Shown: one piece after another, positions 41,876 to 54,500 of the stretch | How positions within the stretch are numbered: the stretch's first letter is position 1 | Layout of the letters: each line of letters begins with the position of its first letter | Made by a program: the position numbers and the translations under genes | Notes under the pieces: model-generated | Told to the model about the DNA's origin: nothing | The model's input: only the letters and a program-made list of their open reading frames with translations | Databases searched by the model: none | Origin: Mytilus trossulus | Lineage: Eukaryota; Mollusca; Bivalvia; Mytilida; Mytilidae | Reading direction: 5' to 3' | Assembly: GCF_036588685.1 (NCBI RefSeq) | Contig: NC_086376.1 | Coordinates: 59,419,166 to 59,483,165 of the forward strand | DNA: 64,000 nucleotides

Positions 41876-42284
41876 ACCTTATTATGGCTTAAAAAAAAAC
41901 AATTTAAAAATCACAACATAGAACACTACAGACTTAGCAACGCAAACAAAAACAAAAACAAAACCTGTGGTGATCTAAGGTCGATCCGTAGAAATATGCA
42001 TCTTGGTTCACATGTGTCTCTCACTCGTGTTGTAATAAGAACAATTGTGAATCGCGGACCTCAAAGTGGTTCATGTCACACACTTTCATGTAGTCGATTA
42101 GATCAAGGGAGCGAGATCACTGGAAGCTAACGAGTTGTCGAGAATGGATGCCATTCTTGTCATTAAAAATTCATCAGTAGCAACATACTTAGAATCTAAA
42201 TGGTTAATTTGTTATGTTAAATTATTCATTTTGTTTTAAATGTAATTGTCATTGGATACAGAGATAATGTCAAAACCAGTAGCT

Positions 42285-43080
42285 TAAAAAGAGGGACGAA
42301 AGATACCAAAGGGACAGTCAAACTCATAAATCTAAAACAAACTGACAACGCCATGGCTAAAAATGAAAAAGACAAACAGGAAAACAATAGTACACATGAC
42401 ACAACATAGAAAACTAAAGAATAAACAACACGAACCCCACCAAAAACTAGGGGTGATCTCAGGTGCTCCGGAAGGGTGAGCAGATCCTGTTCCACATGTG
42501 GCACCCGTCGCGTTGCTTATGTGATTACAAATCCGTTAAATAGTCTAATTCGGTAGGTTACATTCATAAAAGGGAAGGGGATTGTAGTTACGACGTAAGG
42601 AACATATCCGATATCATTTGTGAAACGGTTATTCCATAACGGTCAACCAACTCGTGATGGCGTCCGTAAAATTTACGAAGGGATGATTTCAACTTCACCA
42701 TTTATAACTCTTGGTTTAAAAGCTTCCTTGTGAGCAGCAACCCTCTATCAAGAAAATCATGATAGGAAATGCAAGCACGGGAATATCGTATCAATTGGGA
42801 GATATATACCCCGTATGCAGGTGCTGCTGGAATGTTGCTACTTAGAAATGGAAAGTTCACAATTGGAAATCTGAAATAATCTCTTTTGTCGTAAAAAAAA
42901 ATTTCAACCGACCCTCATTGTCAATTTCTAGATGTAAGTCAAGATTTGAAGCCGACTTAACTGTATCTGTAGTATCCTTTATCTCTAATTCGATGGGATA
43001 GATGCGTTCCACATAGTCACCAAATTTTGAATTGTTTAACTAACTTCTTATCTTTCTTCCTAAGAAGTTCCTGCATGAAG
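42285..43080 (-). repeat. Family E copy
   Basis: Near-identical layout to the 35.6-kb copy but shorter. It contains GACAACGCCATGGCTAAAAA, CTCAGGTGCTCCGGAAGGGT, ATACCCCGTATGCAGG and CCGACCCTCATTGTCAATTT. The hydrophobic 92-residue open frame 42504-42226 is translated 3' region and recurs at 53.9 kb; it is not a gene. Confidence 0.78.
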
Positions 43081-43084
43081 TCAG

Positions 43085-44330
43085 CCTGATAACAATAATA
43101 AAACAAGTCGGCAAGTAGAGGGGATAATATCAGTTTCGGAGCTTTTTTTGTTTGAATCAGAGTGATTCTTTACAAAGTAGGATTTGTCCTCCCTAAGACA
43201 AGATACTTGTACTTTAAAAATATGTTTTAAAAGAGCTGTGGGGGTAATGCAATTAACCAACAAAATCACCTTTCTATTTCCAAATTTCGTAAATGAAGAT
43301 TAATCTGCAGAGAAGTTCAGGTGCAATATTAAATATCGTAAAGGGTTCTGTGGAACCTGGTTTTTTTTGTCAAGGATTTCCCCAGCAAAGAGTGAATCCA
43401 TTTATCAGTCCATTACAAGATTTTTTTTAAATTATATTTTCTTGATCTGCAATACTAATTTCGGCCCAAGTTTCATGACAATTTATAAAGATTGATCATT
43501 TATAAAAAGCCATACAGTCTATCAGTATAATACTGAAAAATTAATAAACAAATAATGTACCTTCAAAAGTTTGCTTCAGACAAAAATTGTATAAAATGCT
43601 TGGATTCTGCTGGTTTCATTTAATTCGATGAAGTTTTGACAATGAAATTGTTGTGTTTTTTTTTTAACCCTACACAATAACTTTAAGAACCCATTAATTT
43701 TGTCCATAAAACACGGGAGAACTAACTTCAATATAATGCTCTCAGTCAGTTTACTCTTTTGACCATGAACAGTTTCTATTCAAATTCCGGAAAATTTTAC
43801 AATGGTTTGGCAAATTTATTATTTAAAAAAGAAATTGCTCAACATACATAACCTAGATATTGACGCCGCCTGACGAAATTTATGATCGCTATGTCTCACC
43901 TTGGTGTCATAAATATAAATGTATGTCACAGGCACGACAAAACTGTACACCACAAAATGAATCTCAGCAGATAAAGGCTTGCTTTAAACAAAAGGGATGA
44001 GATTATAAAACTCACAGAAGCTTCAGACTTAAAGAAAACGAACATATAAATGATATGATACCATTTTTCTATGAATTATAAAGCTGATGTGCTTCTACAG
44101 TTATTTTTATTTTCTTTAGATTAAAAATATCTTTTAAGAAAAATTCAAGTGTACACCCAGGCGTTTTGACGTACATGTAGCTACATGCCTGAATACAGAT
44201 TCAATGAGGTCGAATTATTCTTTTGTAAGTGAATAATTCATCGTCTGAATATACTTATACTCTGGATTATGTATTTAATCTATTGATTTTACTTGGATTT
44301 GTAGAGCGAAAAAATTTCCATGGATACCTT
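43085..44330. other. Intergenic; no gene seen
   Basis: AT-rich, no motif or confident repeat. Short hydrophobic open frames only. Confidence 0.35.
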
Positions 44331-44334
44331 TGGC

Positions 44335-44500
44335 CCCTTACGTCCCATTCATCGTCGAAAATTGCTCAGTCTTCAGATTTCTATGTTGTGTTCTATGTAC
44401 TATTGTTTATCTGTTGGTCTTTATCTTTTTTAGTCAATCCTTTTTCAACTTTTGTATTTGAATGTCCATCTGGTATCTCTTGTGTCTCTTTATGTATATA
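44335..44500 (+). repeat. Degraded family E fragment, sense on plus strand
   Basis: CAGATTTCTATGTTGTGTTC, then CATCTGGTATCTCTTGTGTC, follows the reversed 3' region order. Confidence 0.5.
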
Positions 44501-44530
44501 TTTTAACATTTACAATATAGAAGACAATTG

Positions 44531-44684
44531 CAGTGGCGAATCCAGGAATTTTTATAAGTGGGGGCCCACTGACTGACCTAAGAGGGGGCCCACTTCAGTC
44601 ACGCTTCAGTGATTCCCTATATAAGCAACCAAATTTTTTCCAAAAAAAAGGGGGCCCGGCCCCCCCCCCCTAAATCTGTCTCTG
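44531..44684. mobile_element. Small hAT-like MITE
   Basis: Starts CAGTGGCGAATCCAGG and ends AAATCTGTCTCTG, with a central GGGGGCCCGGCCCCCC palindrome. AATTG is repeated on both flanks. No coding capacity. Confidence 0.65.
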
Positions 44685-45398
44685 AATTGCTTATCATGTG
44701 CCTTTTTATTGCATTTGTTTTGCCAAGGATTCAAAATATGTTGACCCTATACAGATGTGCAAGATAATTATATGATCAACAAAATTAATTTCTTTTTGTG
44801 GTCTGGGTGGTCTTTGTCAAGACATGAAATAACAAGCCTGGAAGAAAACCTATTTTAAAACCCAGTAAGCCATAAACATAAACTTTTATTGAGATAAAAT
44901 TGAGAATAAAAGAAATAGGGGAATGTGTCAGAGACAACTGCCTGACTAATGGTCATATAACAGTCACGGCCACCAATGTGTGAGTCTTTATATCACAGTT
45001 ATTGTAATCCTTGAATGTATTAAGCTTGTAGTTTTTTATCATGAAAAGAAGATAATTGGCAGTCCAATCAGACTTGATAAATAATCCTACAAGCCAGGGT
45101 TCGACAGATATCAAAACAAAATCAGTGATTATTTTTTTTAATAAATAATACCTTCTGAGCACATGATTAAAATCAATAATGTATTATTGTATCAAAAAAT
45201 GTTTTGCAAAATAAATACAGTATTGAAACAGTTAACAAAAATAAAAACAACATTGTTTTGTTTTTTTATCATCTTCTCCTGTTATAACTGATATTCTTGA
45301 TCCTGATCTTGGTAAATATAGTTGCTGCACCAATTTTCCCAGTAATCCTGATGAATATTGCCAATTGTTTTTATCAGACATCACATTACTTCTGACTA

Positions 45399-45503
45399 TC
45401 AGCTTGGCGTACAGTCAACATCTCCATCTTTAGCAGCTTTCATTTTCTTAATTTCTGTCTGAATTTGTTTCTCCATATCAATTATGGCTTTAGGTTTCTT
45501 GTA
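45399..45503 (-). CDS. DPCD: DPCD exon 6 (C-terminus)
   Basis: Acceptor TTCACAG above 45503, phase 0 entry, stop TGA at 45399-45401. It encodes YKKPKAIIDMEKQ, IKKMKAAKDGDVDCTPS. Confidence 0.93.
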   Translation of the reverse strand, partial: YKKPKAIIDMEKQIQTEIKKMKAAKDGDVDCTPS

Positions 45504-48500
45504 CTGTGAATAAACAAACAGTGAGGTTGTATTGTGGAAAATTGTAAAACTAAGACATGAAAGAACATTTGTTTCAACATGTTCAAGATGATTCATCAAG
45601 CGATCAAAATATCATAATTTTTAAGATAGAAAGTCACAAAATTTAAAGTATACAACGACATCTGCTGACATGACTTGTCACATTGAACTGGAAAAAATTC
45701 AAACAGTAGGAAAATTTTGATTTGAAAGTTTTAAACCATCTTATACAGTTGGAGCCCAAACAATATCTCCATTTAACTAGAGGCTCCAAAGAGCCTGTGT
45801 CGCTCACCTTGGTCTATGTGAATATTAAACAAAGGAAGCAGATGGATTCATGACAAAATTGTGTTTAGGTGATGGTGATGTGTTTGTAAATCTTACTTTA
45901 CTAAACAGTCTTGCTGCTATTAACATTTATCTCTATCTATAATGAACTTGGCCCAGTAGTTTCAGTGGAAAATGTTAATAAAAATTTACAAATTTTATGA
46001 AAATTGTTAAAAATTGACTATAAAGGACAATAACTCCTTAGGGGGTCAATTGACCATTTCGGTCATGTTGACTTAATTGTAAATCTTACTTTGCTGAACA
46101 TAATTGCTGTTATCTCTTTCTATAATAATATTCAAGATAATAACCAAAAACAGCAAAATTTCCTTAAAATTACCTTAAAAGGGGCAGCAACCCAACAATG
46201 GGTTGTCAGATTTATCTGAAAATTGTAGGGCAGATAGATCTTCATCTGATAAACAATTTTACCCCATGTCGGATTTGCTCTAAATGCTTTGGTTTTTGAG
46301 TTATAAGCCAAAAACTGCATTTTACCCCTATGTTCTATTTTTAGCTGTGGCGGCCATCTTGATTTTATAGTCGGGTCACCGGACACATTTTTAAAACTAG
46401 ATACCCCAAAGATGATTGTTGCCAAGTCTGGATTAATTTGGCCTAGTAGTTTCATAGGAGAAGATTTTTGTAAAAGATAACTAAGATTTACGAAAAATGG
46501 TTAAAAATTGACTATAAGGGCAATAACTCCTAAAGGGGTCAACTGACCATTTCGGTCATGTTGACTTATTTGTAAATCCTACTTTGCAAAACATTATTGC
46601 TGTTTACAGTTTATCTCTATCTATAATAATATTCAAGATAATAACCAAAAAACAGCAAGATTTCCTTTAAATTACCAATTCAGGGGCAGCAACCCAACAA
46701 AGGGTTGTCTAATTCGTATGGAAATTTCAGGGCAGATAGATCTTGACCTGATAAACATTTTTACCCCATGTCAGATTTCCTCTAAATTCTTTGGTTTTTG
46801 AGTTATAAGCCAAAAACTGCATTTTACCCCTATGTTCTATTTTTGGCCGTGGCGGCCATCTTGGTTGGTTGACCGGGTCACGCCACACATTTTTTAAACT
46901 AGATACCCCAATGATGATTGTGGCCAAGTTTGGTTCAATTTGGCCCAGTAGTTTCAGAGGAGAAGATTTTTGTAAAAGTTAACAACGACGCCGGACGACG
47001 CCGGACGCCGGACGCAAAGTGATGGGAAAAGCTCACTTGGCCCTTCGGGCCAGGTGAGCTAAAAATGAATAAATGTATCAAACAAGTCAGATTTTGTTTT
47101 CTGTGTCTATATCAAGCAATCATTGATTGTTGTTTGTTTTATATTGATTTGGTTTTTTTAATTGTGCAAACAGTGTATTTCTTAACCTACTGTACAGTTA
47201 CAGTTTTGCACATTTATAGTGTTTTATAACTCAGTGACCATTCAAGGGTTGGGTTTAGAGGGTTGGAACATTCCAACATCTTTTAAAATGGCTGTATCTG
47301 CACCTGGTTTTAAATACTGTTCACTCTCTGGCCTATGAATAGTTTTCTCATTGGCTCATCACACAACAGTTTGTTTTTTTTCATAATAACAGTTTAAGTC
47401 CCTGCAAAGAGATCTAACGCAATACTTTCATCCTCATACCACCCACATTTAAAGAGCAAAAATCTTACAGTCCTGAATGGCATAGTTTCAAATTTTTTGA
47501 CTGTGAGGTATAAATTATTTTCAAACAAGAATGTGTCCCCAGTACATGGATGCCCCATCTGCACTATCGTTTTCTATGATCAGTGGACCCTGAAAATTGG
47601 GTAAAACCACTAACTTGGCATTAAAATTAGAAAGATAATGTTATAGGGAACATGTGTACTAAGTTTCAAGTTGATATGACTTCAACTTCATCAAATCTAC
47701 CTTGACAAAAAAATTTAACCTGAAGCAGGTCAAACGGACAGACAGATGGATGGACACACAGACCAGAAAACATAATGCCCATAATAATACAATAAATATG
47801 TGTTCATTAAATGTACACAATAATATACAATGTGTTACTTACTGAGACAATTAGTGTATTGTTTGCATGTGTGTTCTTAAAATGTACACAATAATATACA
47901 ATGTTTTACTTACTGAGACAATTAGTGTATTGTTTGCATGTGCTACTGATATACTGTTCTGATCCAAAGGTATCTGTGCCCTCAGCATATCAGGAATGTC
48001 AAACTTTTTGTAATATCTACACAAAAAAATAAGCACATGCAAGTTATTTAAAAATCAGATTTAACAGATAGTCTGAGGTCAAATTAAAGATACCTAGCTC
48101 ATATCAACAGATTTAAAAAAAAATCTTAATATTTTTCTTTATATTTTCTTTCTTTTTAATTTATGACAAATTGCAAGATCTGACTAGAAGCTTTTAATAT
48201 CTTGTAATACTCACCTGTGATTTTGATAATTAACACTGTTACAATGCATGCAGAATATTTCTGATACAATGTAGTTACTTGCAAAAAAAGTAAAAAATAA
48301 ATGGGGAATGTGGCCTTGGGATAAAAATTATGCCCCCTCTTGAATATCATATAAAGTTATAAAGTGGCATTACTGAAGAAAGGTAGAAGTGATGATACTC
48401 AAATTTGCACTGGATCTGAAGCTACAAGTATTGTGTATAAGTTTAGTTTTATAACATTTGAGCAAGGCAAACTGTCAAAATGTATTTTTTTTACTGTAGA

Positions 48501-51500
48501 AGAGCTTATATATATTCATGAATACATCATATGACATAGATCACATATGGTGATTGGACCTCAAGATATGGGAAAATATTTGGCCTTAATACTTGGACAG
48601 TAATAAACAGATTATTTTGCAAGGTTTCTGACTGAAACTATTGGCAGGATTGCATATCTGGACTATGAAAACTACATGTACAATAGCAATAACAGTTTAT
48701 ACTTGACAAATAGGTAGGAGAACACATTTGGACAATGGGTACTTGGACAGCAATAATGCTTCACTCGCAAACTAAACATATGGGTATGAATTTAGAATAT
48801 AATACTTGAACAATGATAAGAATTCAACCTTGACCTATTGATATTGGTAAAAATGTACAAATTGAACTATAAGTTATAGTTATCCCACGAAAACGTGGTG
48901 TGTCAGTGTAAGATCATCCTGAAGGCTGGAGGCAAGAGGGTTATCTAACATGGACACACCAAGTCCAAGTGGAATAACTATTTTACATCCTAGCTGTTTC
49001 AGATTAGACCAACAACAATTTACAATTCATAAAATATAGTTTAGAACGCCACACAACCATTATAATATACTTTGTATATTACTATTTAATGTATGCCCTT
49101 TATGACCCCCGAATTCAATGTTTAGATATGAAATCAAGTAAACTCGCCCCACTGTCCAATCAACCCACACTAGATCGCCACTTAAGGAGGGTATAAGATT
49201 TTCAGAAAAAAAACACTTTTATTTTACATTACAAATTCTATTAATTACCTTCAGTAGTTGTTACTTTATCATATGGTACAAAAATTATTCCAAAAAATCA
49301 ATTTGTGTTGACCCCAGGTGACTTTTAAAATGTTGATATCATTGAAAAAGCTCTAAATTATCTCCCTTTAGTTCCAAAATACCATTTTTTGGCATTAACA
49401 TTGAAATATCTTTTTTAATTCATCAGTTACCTATATTTTTTATTGTTGTTTCCGAATAAGCTGTACATAAACTAAATAATTGTAAAATTTAAGCGATTTC
49501 TGTAATTTAGTTCTTTTTTTATTTCGATATTACAGCTATTTCTCCTGTTAGTTCAACAGAAAAAAAGGACATTAACAAAAGTGTATGCTTCTTTCGACGG
49601 CAGATTGTGAGCGTAAATGAACGGTGACCCCATTTTTTTATTTCATTTTTCTATTAAGGATAAGATAAAGTTCATTTATAGAAAAATATAGAGAAATCTT
49701 ATATTAAATAAAAAAAAATCATTTAGACCCGCGAGCCCCCTTAATACAAAAATCGCCCCACTTTTGTTTACAGACTCAACCCACTTTTACAAAGTGTAAA
49801 TTGTGAAAATTGAACAATCAGTCTGACAACTCACTCATTTACAAAAAGAGTTTAATCCCCATTGAATAGAGGTTTGCCAACTCGCCCCACTTATAAAAAA
49901 AAATCTTGCTTCCTGTAAGTTCAAAAATGTATGTTAAATTACTGATAGTTGGTATCCAGTCGTCCTGGTGTAGTGGTATGTGTCGTGGGTTTATATGCTA
50001 AAGATCTTAGGTTCGACTTGAATCCCAGCATAGGCACTGGATTTGTTCTCGGTAAATTTTGATAGAAAGACAGTCTTTTCTGTATAATTAATTATAAGTT
50101 TTATAGTGGATTTGACATTCTTGCCAAAATGTCACAGAACAAAGGAAAGCATGCAAAAAAAAGAAATTCAAGCTGGGGTGATCTGGTAAGGGTGATCTGA
50201 GTATCCACTATAAAACTTATAGAACAAAGGAGCCGGAATGTAAATACTTGAACAGTTGAAAGTGTTCATGACAGGATCACATAATAGGGGTACACATCTG
50301 GGATAAATAATTAGACAGCAATGATGTTTTTCTGATTTGAACTGCAGGTCAAGGTAGCCAGTAAGACTGTACCAACTTACTTTTTATTGGTTGTTCTAAT
50401 CACGATATTTTTCTTATCTTCATCAACAGTAACCATGTAGGTCTCAATAGGAAAGGGAAGGTTTCTTACTCTGCCTATAAATGCTGTACTACTATCTTTT
50501 CTCACAAATATTGGCTGTAAAAAACAAAATTTGTTAAAAAAAACCTCTTTAAGTTCAGGTACCATTATATATTAACCATTATCCAATCAGTTAATTTATC
50601 ATTTAAAATCATATATATCAAACACAGATAATGCCCTCGGTTGCATATAACATAATAAAGGGACATAACTAAAGAAAAGTGACAAAGAGTTTTGTGGTGA
50701 TAAGCATTGTGTATAAGTTTCATAACATTTCAATTTAGTTGACCCAATGAAGCAAACTAAATTTAGAGAAAGGAAACCTTAGGATGTACATGTACTTACT
50801 GACATAAAGACGCATGTACAGATGGCCAAGTATAACATCAAGGCCCACTCTGCTGTGCAAGACGCTTAAAAATAACATAATCATATTCATTGAAAAGATG
50901 GGGATGTGGTATGACTGTAAAAGATAAACCTATTCAAGTAGAGACCACTCGAGTATATGTAAGTAAATATTGGTCACTATGCAGCTTTCAACAATGAGCA
51001 AAACACATACCATATTAGTTAGCTATAAAAGACCAAAACATAACAAAATGTAAAATAATTCAAAAGCAGACGACCTGATTTTAACAAAATTTGAGAAAAA
51101 AAATATGACAGACAGCAGCCTATCACACACACTGAATTTCAGGCTGCACACTCTGAACAGACATATATTTGAAAGAAAATTGAACAGTTAAAGATTCAAT
51201 AAAGGATATACAAATTTTAACTAGGTGAATTTATTTCATAAAAATTAATGTTTATCTTTTTAAATTGAACATATATTGCACTCTCTGGTATTATTTTCTT
51301 ATACATGTTAAAATTTGTATGTCCTTTATGGAATCTTCAACTGGTTTTTTTTCTTCAAGCAGCAGAATTTCCATCATGACAGGTTTTAAAGAGTTCTATA
51401 ATCTGCCAGTATTGTTGTTGCATTTTTTTTTACTTTTTAGTTTTTATCACTTAGTTTTTTTAATCTAGTAATTTATGACAGGTATTAATTAATAAAAGTA

Positions 51501-54500
51501 TTAATAATACCAGCAGATAGATTTCTAAAACCATCTTCATCCTCTCACCTTTAAATGAATTATCTTAAAGAGTCCAGCAGATTTAAGAAATTCAACAGCT
51601 CAACCTACTTACATTAGAGAGACTTTCCATGAGGCCAGCAGATTCTAAATTCCTGGGAGCTAACTGTTCACCTATTTCATACTCCCATTGTTCAGAGGTC
51701 TGTTTAGTGGCAAAACTGTTGTTCAGCTTCTTTCTCCATTTTCTAACTGTTAATAAAAGAAAAGTTTTAATGTTGGTTTTTTTCTAACAATTTAAAGGCA
51801 TTTTATAATCAATAAATTCAATAAATCTGCAGAAACAGTAAAAACAAATGCAAAACTCTTAAAACAAAAGACTCCAGTTAAATATATATGTATGATTCAA
51901 ATAATAAATATTAAAAGATGTTGGGTTTATATGATTAGTAACAACTTGCCTCTTATATCATCTTTTAGATTTTTCAGATCTAGATGAGTTCTAATTGTCC
52001 TATTTTTCTTACTAAGTTATTGAAGCATTATGTGGAAGACAGATAATCAATTATGATCTTCTTTGTTCTAAATGGATAACAAACATACATAAACTTTTGA
52101 CACAAAGATATGTTTGCCTTGGTATAAGTATTTGATAGTTTAAATATATACACTGTACAGCATGTACAGTGTACATGTACATCAACATGAAAACTATACA
52201 TTCAAAGTCAATGATCCATGACTTAAAACTGATAACTCATAGTCATTTACACCCATGAATAGGGATATTGGCTTCATCATTTTGCCCACTTATGATATAT
52301 AAATGGATCCAAAAGCTCCTTACAACCTATGAAATAAGAAAATTCCAAACTGTTTGTGTTCATCTTCCTTACTTATTTATTAAAATCTTTCCCATTTGAT
52401 TAATTTCATATGAGGATGAAATAGCTTACCCCAAAATGGTTCAATATAAAATCTTACATAATCATTATTAAAACAAAAAACTAATTTTGTAAAAAGCTAT
52501 TAGATAAAGCGCCTGGGAACAGGATGTGGATATTTTTTTTTCATAATTTGCACTGAATTTACAAACAGTATGTATACCTCTGTCAGTGCATTACAGGGGT
52601 ATAATAAATATACCGTGTTATACATGTACCTAATAATTCATCTGTTCTGACATCATACTCCTCAGCCATCTCACCACCATCAGAAAATGTAAAATGCACC
52701 TTTTTCCTTCCTGAAATAGTGATAAAAGTGTGTATACAGAAATATCATTATGCTGAAATTACATTTATGTGATGATTATGTTATAAATTGTCATCCAATA
52801 TTCATTGTAGTGTAACTTTATACATTGTATATCTATGTCTTATACAATGTTAAAATTGAGAATGTAGAAATAAACTGGAAAGTCCTCTATTACTTGGAAT
52901 GAGAAATCAAGTCACAGTGAAACAGCCAAAACAAATTCACCTTAATGGGCAAATAAATATAAAATAAACCAGTATGTTCCTATTCTTATCTAAAGGTACT
53001 AAATGCCAAAAATCACAACAGCCTTTCAGATATCATATATATATATATATATGACTTTCAACATGTTCCAAAGAAACAAACTATTTTTTTCACTTTTCTT
53101 CTGATTTTTTTTTAATTTGGGCCATGAAGCTTACAATCAACCATTTTTAAAATCAAAGCCCCCTGAAAATAGTACATTCTTAACAAAAATATGAGTGATA
53201 AAAGGAAAAATTAAAAATCATACTTAAATCAGAAAAATATTTGTAGAATGTAACTGATAGGATAATGTAAAACAAAGAAAGATAACTCTAAATTTTCATG
53301 ATTTGTGTTCAAAATTAAGAGAGGAAAATAAATCTTTTATAGACAATTTTTGAGAAACATCAAGTCATAAAGATTGATTATTTATTAGATAATATGCTCT
53401 TAATGTTAACCATAAATGGTACATGTACACATTGTAGGAGGGTCAATTTGGGTGGATATAATATGGCCCTGAAATATCATGCTTACATGATGGTTGATTC
53501 TAAATTTCAGAATGGCTTTTTCATGTTATAATGGAGTTCCTGAGAAAATGCTACATACATTTCATGTATGCCCTTTAAGTAAAAGAATAAGTTTTTGGTA
53601 AACAGGAAGAGGATGGGAAGAAATCTGAAAATGCATTCCACAGTATTACAACAGATTTACACTCAAATAAATTAATAATTTTATCTTAAAAAACCAACAC
53701 CAAATTACTGAAAAACTACCAAAATAATCTACATGTATTATTTCAGGTTAGGGTGCATGCAAGAAGGTTTAAAATGTTTAAATCTGTTGCATTTGTTTGC
53801 ACCTGTCCTAACTTACCTAAGTAAGGAATCTGTTATTTAGTAGTTTAATGTGACTGTTGCTTTGACATGCATTGATTGTCACTTTATTTAGCTGTAATAT
53901 AGTCTATTATAGATGAATTTAATAAAAGAGGGACGAAAGACACCAAAGGGACAGTCAAACTCGTAAATCTAAAACAAACTGACAACGCCATGGCTAAAAA
54001 TGAAAAAGACAAACAGAAAAACAATAGTACACATGACACAACATAGAAAACTAAAGAATAAACAACACGAACCCCACCAAAAACTAGGGGTGATCTCAGG
54101 TGCTCCGGAAGGGTAAGCAGATCCTGCTCCACATGCGGCACCCGTCGTGTTGCTTATGTGATTACAAATCCGGTAAATAGTCTAATTCGGTAGGTCAAAT
54201 TCATGAAAGGGAAGGGGATTGTAGTTACGACGTGAGGAACATATCCGATATCATTTGTGAAACGGTTATTCCATAACGGTAAACCAACTCGTGATGGCGT
54301 CCGTAAAATTTACGAAGGGATGATTTCAACTTCACCATAATAACTTATAAATGGAGGAAGATAAGTTCATAAAAAAACTTTTTAAATTTAGTGTGTACAT
54401 TCAATATGGTGACCACAGAAATCACAATGGCAGCCATGTTCGATTTACACGCTAAACATAAAATGATCTTTATGAAATTTTCGGCTGTCTGTAAATCATT

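Noticed and set aside
42226-42504. Hydrophobic 92-residue minus-strand open frame, repeated at 53884-54141
   Set aside because: Both are the same stretch of family E 3' sequence; it recurs with the repeat, not with a gene.
46132-46927. Two similar minus-strand open frames (107 and 66 residues)
   Set aside because: They are the two halves of the internal duplication in the 45779-47060 repeat; similarity is at the DNA level and the frame is not conserved throughout.
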